From Agaricus subrufescens (lineage: Eukaryota; Basidiomycota; Agaricomycetes; Agaricales; Agaricaceae), in assembly GCA_029945375.1 (NCBI GenBank), contig CM057059.1:806001-870000 (forward strand): a DNA stretch of 64,000 nt, given 5' to 3'. Position numbers and translations under genes: made by a program. The notes under the pieces were generated by a model that did not search any database, was not told the DNA's origin, and saw nothing but the letters and a program-made list of their open reading frames with translations. This document shows positions 1 to 10,956 of the stretch, one piece after another. Numbering within the stretch: the stretch's first letter is position 1; every line of letters begins with the position of its first letter.

Positions 1-2894
1 TAAAGTTCGTATCTCTTACTTGTAACATGATTCAAATGCAAAAGCTTACGATGAACTGTTCGTAGACAAAATTCGTCACTACCAACGATCGTCATGTCAA
101 ATGGTATAACTGTGGTCCTACAGTCTATGATGCATCACATATGGGCCATGCCAGGTACCACACGCCAGGTCATACACAGTAGCATCACATAATAATGATA
201 TCTTAGGAACTATGTCACACAGGACATTCTCCGCCGGATTATGACAGATTACTTTGGCTACGATGTGCATTTTGTTATGAACATCACAGATATCGATGAC
301 AAAGTTCGTTGCAAACTTATGGTTGCCTTCGGCCTTGTTCTCCCTGTCCTTACTCAAGACTAGATTATAATACGTGCTCGACAAAACCACCTCATCGACA
401 ATTTCCGATCCGAAAGTAATGCTCTCTCCCCTGAGCTTGTGGCCACTATCTTCGAAGCCTGGACGAACTATGTCAGAGAAAGTGTAAATAAAGGCCTATC
501 AGACGATGTGAAGGTAGTCATGGGATCGGAAGAAGCCAGCTGGACACAATTATCTGTTCTGATACAGAACGCAGAGTGGAAGCATGATTGCATGAAACGC
601 GACGAGAAATTTGATATGCATTTCACAGCAGCTGTAAGTTCATCTCGATATATATTTGGCTTTTCTCAATAGCCACCGTTTCAGAACCGCTGCTTATCGG
701 CTATTCAAAGAGCACGGGACCAATTACAATCTGGTGTTAAATCTAAGGAGGAAGCCCATACCCTCATTAACGAATCCAAAGACATATTGGCTCCGACATT
801 AGACGCAAAGGTCTTAATTTTCCGCATCTTTCAGCGCATCTGTCAATTAACATTAGTGCGGCAGTATAAATCAACCGTGACAGATCCTAGCATATCTCGA
901 TCCCTTGCTTCTTATTGGGAAGCCAAGTTCTTTGATGATATGGCTCGCCTCAACGTCAGAGAGCCAGATACAGTCACTCGTGTTACCGAATATGTGCCAG
1001 AAATTGTTGATTTCGTAAAGCGCATTATGGATAATGGCTTTGCGTATGAATCAGAAGGCAGTATATACTTCGACACTTTCAAATTTGATAACGCGGATGG
1101 GCATGATTATGCAAAACTCGAGCCTTGGAGCAAAGGAAACCGTGAATTATTGGAAGATGGAGAAGGTCCGTATAGAAGACCAGTTCACGATGGTAGCTAA
1201 CTATCGGTTCTCAGGCTCTCTATCGAACAAAACCGGTCGACGGTCTGCTTCAGACTTTGCTCTTTGGAAAGCCTCGAAACCAGGTGAACCATCCTGGCCA
1301 TCATTTTGGGGACCCGGGCGACCGGGCTGGCACATAGAATGTTCTGTGATGGCTAGTGCTATCTTTGGCGATAATATGGATATTCATTCGGGTGGTATTG
1401 ATCTGGCCTTTCCACATCATGATAATGAGATGGCGCAGTCAGAGGTGGGTGATATTATCAAAGAAGTGTAATATTGATACCTGAAATAGCGCAGGCCTAC
1501 CACAATTGTGGTGCCTGGGTTAACTATTTCTTGCATACAGGCCATCTGCATATAGAGGGACTGAAAATGAGTAAATCTCTAAAAAATTTCATCACTATCG
1601 ATGTGAGTTGTCTAAGCATCATCGTTACCATGCTGTGAGACTAATATAGATTTTAGGAAATCCTCAATAAATATACTTCTCGGCAACTGAGGCTAGCCTT
1701 CTTGACACAGCTGTGGAATGCGAAAATAGATTTCTCCGAGTCACTAATGACCGGAGAAGTTCGTAATATTGAGGCCACTTTGAATGTGAGTCAAATTTTT
1801 CGTGTGTTGAGGCAAGAATTGGATAATGACCCCACTTGTAGAATTTCTTTACTGTCGTTAAAGCACTGGTCAACCAACATCACGGCGACGCTATCAAATC
1901 GGATGGGCATCATCACTACGAAGCACTTGAACAGGACTTGACTAAAAGGTCTTTTGTCATCTTTGTTCTGCTTGACGTTTACTGAGGGTTTGTCACAGCC
2001 TTTATGAGACCCAAGCTGCCTTTCGAGTTGCCTTATCGGATTCTTTCAATACGCCGGAAGCTTTGAACGTGCTCCGCGAACTCGTCTCAAAAACAAATAT
2101 TTACATAAACAAGCGTGGAAAGCATCTGAGCGTTGCCCTTGTTGAATATATTGCCCGGTGGGTCGGACAGATGCTTCGCATGTTTGGTTTAGGAGAGGGA
2201 GGGAAAGAGGACCTCGGTTGGGGTCAAGCCGATCAAGGATCTGAAAATGTCAATGTAGGTTCCTAGTTCTATCCAACTTGATGAGATTCTCATACAACAA
2301 AATCAATCAAGCGGGAGGAGGTTTTGATGCCTTACTTGCGAGCCTTGTCATCTTTTCGTGATGGTGTTCGTCAGTTGGCTATTGCTAAAGGCGATACTGC
2401 TCTCAAGGATATACTCGCACTTTGCGACAAACTCCGAGATAATGACCTGGTTCCTCTGGGTGTCGCTCTCGATGATCAAGATGGTGATTATTTCTAAATG
2501 TTTTAAAAATGTAGTGCTCCCACTCATCAATTTTTTTCTCCGCCGTGACTTAGATGGAAAAGCTCTCGTCAAACTCGTGCCGCCCGCGGAGCTCATCAAA
2601 GCTCGAGATGAGAAGCGGGCGCAACAAGATGCCAAGGCAGCTAAAAAAGCGGCTAGTATTGAGGAAGAACGACGAAAGCGGATCGCTAAACTTGAGAAAG
2701 GTCGCACACCACCACAGGATATGTTTAGGAGTTCTTCCGAATATGGATCTTTCGATGATGCGGGGATACCTCTCACAGATGTTAAGGGAAACGAGCTTAG
2801 CAAAAATCAGGCTAAAAAAGTACAGAAGCTGTGGCAAGAACAAGAAAAATTGCACCAGGCGTATTTGGAATGGCAAAAGACATCGTCCGGGTAG
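1..2894 (+). CDS. cysteinyl-tRNA synthetase, 5' end outside the window
   Basis: Class I aminoacyl-tRNA synthetase that charges tRNA-Cys in the cytosol (and possibly mitochondria). About eleven exons can be joined. The first readable one starts near 66, after an intron ending in TAG, and encodes [19 protein letters not shown], which carries the zinc-ligand Cys and the HIGH-type signature (HMGH). Later exons carry [21 protein letters not shown] with [10 protein letters not shown], the block [15 protein letters not shown] with its zinc-binding His residues, and the KMSKSLKNF class I motif near 1567-1593. The C-terminus is a Lys/Glu-rich tail ending in WQKTSSG. Introns include about 155-210, 304-363, 1167-1215 and 1448-1492. 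The N-terminal exon(s) lie upstream of base 1, so the gene is partial only because of the window edge. Its stop lies 25 bp from the stop of the next, convergent gene. Confidence 0.95.
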
Positions 2895-2919
2895 TTTTTT
2901 TGTCCTGTGCTACCTGTTG

Positions 2920-3700
2920 TTACCAGTCACAGGAATCTACAATGAGCTTGGCTATTTTTTCTAGCCCTTCCTTATCCTGTCCGTCGAAACCATTGAGGGC
3001 AAGACAATCCAGATCAAGGACCCCTACTTTTTCACCGTCTGGAAGTATGAGGGGAACGACAATTTCGCTTTTTGTTTCGCCGTCACAAGCAATATGTCCA
3101 GGATATTCGTCAACGTTTGGCACGACGAGGGTTTGACGTTGTAAAAAGGCATCTGCGCAGACGCCGCGGCCCTTATCGGGTGAAACATTGACAAACTGAC
3201 AGGCAGGCCTCCCACAGAATGGTCCGAGTAAGAGACGGTTTGGGATTTCGGATTGATCCTTCGTTGAACCTCGGGGTTTCGGAAAGCAGCTTGTGACCAT
3301 ATATACACCTATGGATGGCGTGAGGTCAGACGGCAAACCTAAGGCATTGTTGTTAGTGGTCGAGCACGTACCGCACCAATTCACGGCTTTGTCGTTTTCA
3401 CTGCCGAAATAAGGGGGGAAGGCCAGTAGGGAGTTATAAATTAGGGACGAGGCGTTTGCACAATTTGTGACCTGTGGAATACTGATTTAGTAGGGTGAGA
3501 ACATGAGAAACGATTCGGTCTTGACCCAGTTTCTTTCATCGGCGAGGAGACTCTGGAGCTGGGCGTAGACGTGCGCCCAGAACTCCGGCTTGCGTTTAAT
3601 GCTTGATATAATTAGCACAACACATCAGCCAACGGCCCTGAGGATTGGTTCGAGATGGATCTCACTTTTCAGGGATGAGAGAGGTGTCGGCGTGCGGCAT
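2920..3700 (-). CDS. free methionine-(R)-sulfoxide reductase (GAF domain, fRMsr)
   Basis: Reduces free Met-R-sulfoxide with catalytic cysteines in a GAF fold; cytosolic antioxidant enzyme (yeast YKG9/fRMsr family). Four exons join in phase. The first is a short MPHADTSLIPE exon, followed by KPEFWAHVYAQLQSLL, then NCANASSLIYNSLLAFPPYF ending in VNWCG, then the main exon 2920 to about 3310. The main exon carries LLLGPFCGRPACQF, VSPDKGRGVCADAF (a conserved catalytic Cys), NVDEYPGHIACDGETKSEIV and GVLDLDCLALNGFD, which are hallmark blocks of this family. The ATG at 3700 fits the usual N-terminus. The gene is divergent from the GLTP gene (109 bp between start codons) and convergent with CysRS (25 bp), so both its ends are tightly constrained. 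Confidence 0.92.
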
Positions 3701-3809
3701 GGCCTTAGCGACGGAGTCAAGAGACGGCGAGGAAGACGATTGGTAATATTGGATGATGTTCTGTGAGAATGTTATCTGATTGGTCGGTTCTTGGCCCTAC
3801 ACTTCTACC
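3701..3809. promoter_or_regulatory. shared intergenic promoter of fRMsr and GLTP genes
   Basis: Only 109 bp separate the two outward-facing start codons, so both 5' UTRs and core promoters must lie here or overlap the neighbouring gene. No clear TATA box is visible. Calling it a promoter is inference from geometry. Confidence 0.5.
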
Positions 3810-4631
3810 ATGCCTCCCTACCTGAGAACAGTCAAGGTAGTTAGAGGCATTGATCAACTCAGGCCTCCCGGTTGACTTTGGACAGTCTTTTGCAGATGTC
3901 AACACCGACGGTGGTGTTGATACCCTTCAGTTTTTGGAGGCTTCAAGGGGACTCGTCGGGTTGTTCGGTTATTGCAGCTCATACAGCTTGATTTCTCCCC
4001 GCTGATCGGGCGCATTTACAGATTTATTGGGGTCGGCGGCATTTTCTGTCGTGCAGTCCGACCTGAAGGGCAACATCGAGGTAAGATCTACGACTGGCAT
4101 GTGGCGTGTTTATCTGATGAAATCTGTTTAGAAAGTCAAGGCGCGATATGATGCAGCTCCAGAGTTATCTCGCACGCTCGAAAACCTCGTCAAAAATGAG
4201 CAAGGACAAAAGACGCGAACTGCGACCCAAGGTCTACTGTGGCTCCTGCGTGGTCTCTCATTCACATGCAAGGCTCTGCAGAATGCTCAATCAAACAAAT
4301 CGGAGGAACTTTCCGCTGCATTTACCAAGTCGTACGAGGGCACACTGAAAAAATTCCATAATTTTGTTGTCAAAGGCATTTTTGCTGTTCGTGTTCCGTT
4401 ATCTGAATCAGAGCAACAGAACTCAGGAATTTCGTTCAACAGGTTGCCATGAAAGCTTGCCCTTATCGAGCTGATTTCTTTGTCAAACTTCGCACTGATC
4501 CGAATGGCGGCCCACAAGCTAGTGAGGAGGAGCTTGATGCCGACCTAAACAAATGGCTAGCAGCCTTGAGCGCTATTGTGAAGCACATGGAGGAGTTCTA
4601 TGATGAAGGAGGCTATGCAAAGGGCTTCTGA
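3810..4631 (+). CDS. glycolipid transfer protein (GLTP / HET-C2 type)
   Basis: Cytosolic protein that carries glycosphingolipids between membranes; the Podospora relative HET-C2 acts in heterokaryon incompatibility. Five exons (3810-3836, 3886-3967, 4022-4080, 4132-4386, 4443-4631) total 612 nt, giving 203 residues, the usual family size. The N-terminus MPPYLRTVKSFADV runs into TLQFLEASRGLVGLFDLLGS. Sugar-headgroup residues of the family are visible: Asp, Asn and Lys in SDLKGNIEK, Trp in GLLWLLRGLSF, and His in KKFHNFVVKGIFAVAM. The C-terminus ends in MEEFYDEGGYAKGF. All splice phases agree. Confidence 0.93.
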
Positions 4632-6218
4632 TGGACTTTCGAAAGGTAATCTTTGTACACGCTAACAACAATTCGCGGAGTTTGTTTCTGTCTCCCACCC
4701 AAATGTCAAAATGTTGGGCGTTGATGCTGTGCTATGGTTCGACGAATCAGATTAATCAGACAAATCATGATTGACACCACACCCCAATATTCGCCCCGCG
4801 GAAGACCCATCAATCGTAAATATCGTTTTATTGGAGGACAAACCAGCTCAAGACCAGCCCAATCGCACGCTAAACAAGTTGCTTAACCCGTGCGGGTCTA
4901 GACTCGTGAGTAGCGATGAGACGGGCCGCAACTTCGGTCCTGGTTCTCTCCCGATGTCGTCTTGTTCGCCCGAGACCATCGATGTATGACATACACACAC
5001 TTTGCTTCTACCATTCATTATCTGCCACGATTCTGAACTAGTTGGCAATCAAAGAACTAACGGATCCATGTGGTTTATCACCGTCTCTTCCAATTTCATT
5101 ATGGCTGCCAGAATAAGAATCGAACCGCTAGGTATCTTGCGGGAGAAAACCCGACCGGTCGGTGGTTCCACCAGGGAAGTAGACTTATCGGAACGTACGT
5201 GGGTTTCTACTTACCCCCTCTAGGCTATTTTCCATATTTCACTGAGAATCTGAAGGGCTGAGATCATATCTCAGTTTGAGCCTTGAATTATCTCTCCGGC
5301 ATTCGGGTTCCGTCAGACATATTTGGTCTATAACTTACATGTAGTGCACCTGCGACAGCTCGTAAAGTTCCAGCATCATCGGTCGGTAATCAAACCAAAA
5401 TTATCATTGAACTTCTAATTGATGTTTCCGTCTACCCATGTCATTGTAGCAAAGACTCCGGAGTACATCCAAGTTCGTTCTCACCGGAAGATTTATAGAT
5501 GCGTCTCCGAAATGGAAATGCGAAGGTTCGGTGTGAGCACCAAGTATTTTGGGTCTTCGAATTCATGAGCAAGAAAAGTTGGGAACAACTTACTTTTTGA
5601 TCGAATGAGCTCATAGGAAAACGGGGCTGAACCGGGCGGTGTCAAGCTGAAGCATCTTCTTAGAATGATCTTTGGAGCTTGATTATCATTGAAGAGAGGT
5701 TCTTCACATACTTAATGTGAGATAGATTAGGCAGTGCAATAGCACCTCTCATAATACATGCTAGGATAGGAGCCTGATGGTCATAAATAGTCAGCGGTGG
5801 GAGATGCTCCAGCTCCTTGCTCTATAAGATTACAATAGGTTATCGAAAAATCTGGTCTACTGAGACGGTCAACAATAACTGGTGACTATATGACAAATAC
5901 GCCACCCCTAGTGGCATATCTAATGTACACAGTAAACACAGACTATTGATGGTGTGAGTGATCAAAGTCCATTGAATGGCGCTGATCCATCATAGCACAA
6001 AAAGATATCATTACAGCCTAGGGGATATCAGAAACCTAGAGTATGAGAGAACAAACCGTATCTCACTTCTGATGGAAAAACAGTGCACAATGATTTATTC
6101 TCAGGCCATCATTGTGGACTTTGTCAGCTCAGAGCTGAAGTCCCCAGAACGCTAGGGGCGTTCACAACAATTCCATTCCCTTGAGCACCGAGTCACGACA
6201 TCGTCTTTCGAAAGACGT
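4632..6218. other. 1.6 kb intergenic region, no gene seen
   Basis: Between the 3' end of the GLTP gene and the 3' end of the LysM gene (tail-to-tail). Small open frames at 4771-5261 overlap one another in different frames and show no recognisable protein. A 9 bp perfect inverted repeat (about 6086-6094 and 6108-6116, 13 nt loop) lies just downstream of the LysM stop and could form a hairpin. Otherwise I see nothing. Confidence 0.5.
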
Positions 6219-7597
6219 TCAACCCAGGTTTATCAAGTTGATAGTCGTGGATTCAGAGGCGTTACGCTGACGGCGAGCGTCAAGGTTACGATGCTTGATT
6301 GACAGCGGCAATTTACGGGAATGCAGCGCAGGTAGCTGCATCACAGGTGAAGGTTCCATTTGTACTGTACGTATGGTTGTGCTGTCCGGTATACGGGGTA
6401 TATATGAAGTAGGAGGTGTAGTAGATGAGTGTCGATGGTGATGATACGGGGGCGTCCGTTTTGTACTTGGGGATTTTGTCGTAGAAGACGCAGAGTATTC
6501 GTCGTCGGGCGGCCGTGAAGGTGATATTGGTGTTGAACTGTTGAACCAAACACTACCAGAGGTAGGCCTAGAAGACGATCGAGTAGCATGACTAGATACA
6601 ACATCTAGTTCATGTCCTTCGAGTGGTTCAATGCTCGGCCTTGAGCGATCACTCACGCTTGAGCTAGTGCTATCAAATGATATACGAGCAAGTAAGTCAT
6701 CACGTTTTGATGGAGTGATTGGCAAAGCAGTAAGGAGAGACGACAACGATGACGGTATCGTATATCGTGGTTGCAATGGAGATTTGAAGTTGGAAGAGGG
6801 AGAGGAGGTTGAGATGGACGAAATGGAAGGAGCCTTTCCTGAAGAGGACGGGGGAGGAAAGAACGACATTCGCGACACTGGGATCCGCTGAATGCCACAT
6901 CCATCGAGAGTCGTGTTATCCAAGGATGAAGGCACCTCAGCACCATCGTCTGAAGCACCGGAACTTGACTGTAAGGACGGCGTGGAAAGTTCTATGAGAG
7001 GAGCGGCTTTGAGCTTCATCTCATGGACCAACTCGCGGGCCTTGGAAGATTTGTCTACTGGGATATACAGGACCTTCCGGAGGTGGATAGAGTCGCTTGC
7101 CCACAGGTGATTGGCTCTTCGAAGGTCAGCCAGACTTATGTCATATTTGAGCGAAACTCCTGCCAAGGAGTCTTTCGGCTTAACCTAATTACAGAGAATG
7201 AGATACAAAGGATCAAATAAGAAATAATGCCATTTACATGGTGAACAAGAACATCTCTCTCTTCCTCTTTCCGAATTTCCATATCGTCATCCTCCGAACC
7301 GTTTTCGCCTGCTCTAGTATCACCATCGGTCTGATTGACAGTCCGAGTAAGGTGAGGTCGTGTCACCTCTGTAGAATCAGGGACGTCGTTTCTGGTACTT
7401 GTGAGTGGGTGATGTCGCCGCATGGTTCGATTGGTATTAGAATCTGTCCGTGAACGGCCATGCCTACTAAAGAGGCTGCTCGAGCTGCTGCCTTCGCTGG
7501 AATGCCTCCGGGAGGGCATGTACTTGGGGGAATGTTTGGGATGAAGAGCGGAGGCATAGTAGCTTCTACCGTCCTCTTCTTGGACCTCATTCTGCAT
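6219..7597 (-). CDS. intracellular LysM-domain protein
   Basis: Two exons (7238-7597 and 6219-7184, 53 nt intron with GTAAAT...ATTAG) give 441 residues. The LysM domain spans the splice junction at about residues 117-165: VLVHHVKPKDSLAGVSLKYD, then ISLADLRRANHLWASDSIHL and RKVLYIPVDK. This matches the single-LysM proteins of fungi and animals (LYSMD type), which lack a secretion signal. The flanks are Ser/Pro/Arg-rich and probably disordered. The ATG at 7597 has no signal peptide. An upstream exon is possible because a CAG acceptor-like sequence overlaps this ATG. Molecular role is unknown; chitin or peptidoglycan binding is unlikely for an intracellular member. Confidence 0.8.
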
Positions 7598-8476
7598 AGT
7601 AATGAGAGATGAGCAGGGAGAAATGACAAGGGCTGGAATGATCAGTAGCAGTACAGCCGAAGCAGCATTAGCACCGCCACATCACGTGGCCTCAGCAGGG
7701 GTCCCGGTAACACTCAGTGACGGAACTTTCGCCGATCGCTTGCTTTCGGTGTACTTTCACTGTTGTTCACTAGCTCGATTTTTCTGTTGTAGGCCCCGCT
7801 ATGATGGCTCTATCATTTGTTCGGAAGACCCTAGAAAACGTCACACGTGTTGTTTGTCCATTGGCTTGACGATGGCTTCTTTCTCGCATTACCCCGAAGC
7901 ATTACCGATGTACTTTTCGGCAACAAGTTGTACCATGAGCACACTCAAAGTTATCCACGCCAAAAGGACCTATGGAACTTTCTCGGGCCCCGGCCAATCC
8001 TGGGTGAAATAAAAGCAGCTAGGCCGCGAGACTTTTCCCCTGGGGTTTATTTAGATAATCTATCATATAGTGCTTAGCTTGAACGTCGAGCGTAGAAATT
8101 ATCCAGCATTGCGCTCTAAGCGATATTTATCCTGTGTTACATATACGACTAGAAATTACATTTCCTCTATATCCTTTCTGTCTTCGTTCAAGACACCCAA
8201 TCACGCGGGAGACCTCGCAGTCTCATGACCAATGCCCACAATCCTGTGGGTGGTCAACAAAACAGCCTATGGTTTTAAAAAGGGACTCCCTTACCCAGGT
8301 CCTATGACCCGGTTCCCAGTATTATAACTATCGCCTACCCACTCAGGAACGTTGCTTCGCACCATCCGGTGCTTCCAGTTTACGTTGAAATAACAAATTG
8401 CATAACAAATTGTATTGGTCCCTTTAAAGCTCGCCCACCCTATAGACATAAAGAAGGCATTTGTACACCACGTCAA
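7598..8476. other. intergenic region upstream of the LysM gene
   Basis: Contains the presumed promoter of the minus-strand LysM gene and then AT-richer sequence up to the inverted-repeat element. Overlapping open frames at 7602-8077 are in two frames and have no recognisable domain. No gene called. Confidence 0.5.
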
Positions 8477-8477
8477 G

Positions 8478-8605
8478 TAACACGGGCATTTAAATGTCCA
8501 ATCCCAATTTGGATGCAACTGTCAAGTGACCTGTCCAGTCGATCGTCACTTGAGTCGTCAAGTCGGCCATTTGGACCTCGGTCACACTAGTGTGACACCG
8601 CTACT
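8478..8605 (+). repeat. left terminal inverted repeat of the MITE-like element
   Basis: Pairs with about 8960-9147 read on the opposite strand. Shared blocks include ttggatgcaactgtcaagtg, the segment gtcgatcgtcacttgag, and the 16-bp palindrome at 8581-8596. Confidence 0.7.
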
Positions 8606-8996
8606 TTTCTCGTGCTCTCCTTTCATTACGAGCGTTTCAAATTCTGTGACTTTCATCCCCTCTCTTGAACTACGTCTAGGCTGCCTCTGTTCTTCTGTTA
8701 GTTAGGTAGTCAGTAGTTGTTCCATATCTCTCTTGTTTGTTGATAAGGCAGCTTAAGTAAATTTCAAACTGTGACTTAGGCAAAATCATGTTCCGCCTTT
8801 GTAATTTAAACCTCCTGAGTCTGGTGCCTACAGATCGGAGGCTTGTTTTTGCTGATGGTCTCACTCTTTGTGCAATTACTGTAACTAGGTACTCCTAGAG
8901 ATCAAGTTCTGTGAACTGTACTATCATCCAAGTCAGGCAGACGACTTGCGACTGCGACATCGAGAAATCGTCACACAAGTGTGACCAATAACCAAC

Positions 8997-9078
8997 TGGA
9001 CAACTCAAGTTTTTTTTTTTGGATCAAATTTTATTATAGCGCTGCCCGATCGCGTAGCGCTCAATGGACAACTCAAGT
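8997..9078 (-). mobile_element. short poly-A retroposed insertion with 14 bp target-site duplication
   Basis: The 14-mer tggacaactcaagt occurs at 8997-9010 and again exactly at 9065-9078. Between the copies lie ten T residues followed by 44 bp (ggatcaaattttattatagc and onward). On the minus strand this reads as a short sequence with a GC-rich hairpin-like start (tgagcgctacgcgatcgggc) ending in a poly-A tail. Poly-A plus a 14-bp direct repeat is the signature of LINE-mediated retroposition. It sits inside the right arm of the MITE-like element and interrupts its match to the left arm, so it is the younger event. The source RNA is unidentified. Confidence 0.65.
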
Positions 9079-9147
9079 GACGATCGACAGGTCACTTGAC
9101 AGTTGCATCCAAATCGGGATTGGAAATTTAAGTGCCCGCCGTGTAAA

Positions 9148-9797
9148 TGTCAATAGTTTTCATTTCCCTCTTATTGAAATGGAAGCTGGGGGAGTACCAC
9201 GTGTCGCAGTGTCTCCTGTTTTTGCAAACACATGCCACTGCGGCGACGTTTTTAGCTGCTTCTAAGAATTCTTGACATCTTATCTGATCCTGCAGTGAGA
9301 AAGCTCATGACGCATTCATGATCAAAAGCCACCACTCCTATTTCCCACACTAATTAGGCCGGTACATTTTTGCTACTACCACAACTTCCGTACTACCTCC
9401 AATATCGGTAGGTGTTTTGAAGACTTCAGATGCACGATGAATGTATATGGGCAAGTAGCAGTCGAGTGTCTCAAATACAGTATATGTTAGTACTTTTCCA
9501 GACGAAGGTATGACGGTACAATAAGACTTGAGAAAGGAAGTCGCGGTAAAACTCTGAGCCATTACTTATACAGTTAGTAATAGTAGGGAAGCAGCAAGGG
9601 TACAGCGGTAGGACTCAATAAGCCACACGAATTTTCAAGGTATATGACAGAAAAAGGAGACGCCGCTGTCCAACCGCTAATTCGCGAAATAAACAATACA
9701 ATTTTGGCATGACATCCTGAGCCCCCTCAGAAACGCGATAGATACCTATTAAAAAAAGATGGAACCACAAGTTCCAGCACGGCTTTGATGGTGTTCA
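9148..9797. other. intergenic region between MITE and bZIP gene
   Basis: The only notable frame is a 70-codon minus-strand ORF at 9350-9562 beginning with ATG. It has no recognisable domain or signal peptide and no splicing signals that extend it, so it is not called as a gene. The rest holds the 3' flank of the bZIP gene. Confidence 0.45.
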
Positions 9798-10956
9798 TCA
9801 ATTGTTCGAATCATCCCTATTCCTCCTCGGAGATGACGAGGCACTTGCCAAGCTCGCAAGTTGCACTGATGTTAATGGAGAGGGTGGTGAAGTCACAACA
9901 GGCGCTTGCGCGGCGCCAGTCACGCCGACAACCAGCCCCTTCAACCAGCCGTTTTCCCTCCGAAGACCCTCGCACTCCCTCTCTAGTTCGCTGACCCTGG
10001 CCTCCAGCTCTTTCGCCTTGCCCTCAAGGGCGGCTTCCCTCTCTTTCTTTTTCAGCCGGAAGCGGGCACTGGCGGCGGTGTTTCGCCGGCGTTTGTCTTC
10101 TGCTGCAGCAAGCGCTACTGATTGAACATCCGGCGATAGAGTGTCGGAAGAGGAGATGGATGTCTTCCGTGTGCGGGAGCGTTTGGCCTGTGGTTCCTCA
10201 GAAGTAGCAGAGCCTGTTGCAGTCATGGCGGTAGAGGACGACGGTGCGAGAGAGCTTTGGGGAGGAGGGGAAGCCATGGGATTGAAAGTCGTCGAGGATG
10301 GGGCGGCATACTGTGAGAAGGGCTGGATTTGATTCTGCGAGTGAAGGGCTAACAGCTGGGCCAGGGAAGGTGTCATGGTATTGGCATTTGCTTGCTGGGC
10401 CATATTGGCATATGGATCGAATCCGATGCCTGACAGCAAAGCATTGATATCGAACGGCTGCAGCGGCGGGAGAGTATTAGACTGGGATGAGTTTCTTGGA
10501 GCGTTTTGGCCTAGATTCGCAGCGGTAACGCTGTCAGCATGTCCGTCGTGGACGGCATTTTCGCTGGCGATCGAGGCGCGTAGCTTGGCCTCGTTTTCAT
10601 CACCCTCTGCCTGCTTAGGGTGAAGCTTGTCTTCGTCTTTGCGGGTGGGACTGTTGTCTTCCATGTCAAATGTGAGATTGGTCCATAGATCGAGCTGAGC
10701 AGAGATGTCGGGGAACGATTGACCAGAGAGCAGGTCCTGTGAGTCAGAGGGAGCCTGTTGTGGCTGTACGATGTTGAGCCCTTTGAGGTTGGCAGGCATG
10801 AGGAGAGACCGACGTGGGATGGGGGTTGCAGAAAGAAAATTGGGTCTGCGAATACATATCTGCATTTGATCATATCCCATTCCATTCTGCTTACCAACTC
10901 ACCTGCTTCATAAGCACATTGCGCCGGGCCTGATGCCGGTCCGTGCGATCAAACAT
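9798..10956 (-). CDS. bZIP transcription factor, Met4/Cys-3-like basic region
   Basis: Nuclear DNA-binding regulator. The C-terminal part carries a basic region AAEDKRRRNTAASARFRLKK followed by a leucine-zipper coiled coil (EALEGKAKELEARVSELERE). The NTAASARFR core is typical of fungal bZIPs of the Cys-3/Met4/CPC1 group, several of which control sulfur or amino-acid genes; specific control here is inference. The middle is Ser/Pro/Gln-rich with an acidic stretch. The main exon is open from about 10859 to 9798. A small first exon, MFDRTDRHQARRNVLMKQ (10903-10956), joins in phase through a 43 nt GTGAGT...CAG intron and gives 371 residues. Alternative starts are ATGs at 10880 or 10799 without that intron. 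Confidence 0.82.

Larger units (their letters stand above)
8477..9147. mobile_element. MITE-like non-autonomous element with long terminal inverted repeats
   Basis: Left arm from about 8477 (acacgggcatttaaatgtcc, then ttggatgcaactgtcaagtg) is repeated in inverted orientation ending near 9147. The best core is about 75 bp with few mismatches and a 3-nt indel. Similarity extends inward to the palindromes gtcacactagtgtgac (8581-8596, perfect) and gtcacacaagtgtgac (8970-8985). The interior of about 370 bp has no significant open frame. Size near 0.67 kb, long inverted repeats and no coding capacity fit a MITE derived from a DNA transposon. A TA-type target duplication is possible but the flanks are not a clean match, so the family is unassigned. 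Confidence 0.7.

Noticed and set aside
4771..5261. Overlapping plus-strand frames considered as transposon fragments
   Set aside because: No reverse transcriptase, transposase or terminal repeats could be recognised.
9350..9562. 70-codon minus-strand ORF starting with ATG
   Set aside because: No domain, signal peptide or neighbouring exon; too short to support alone.
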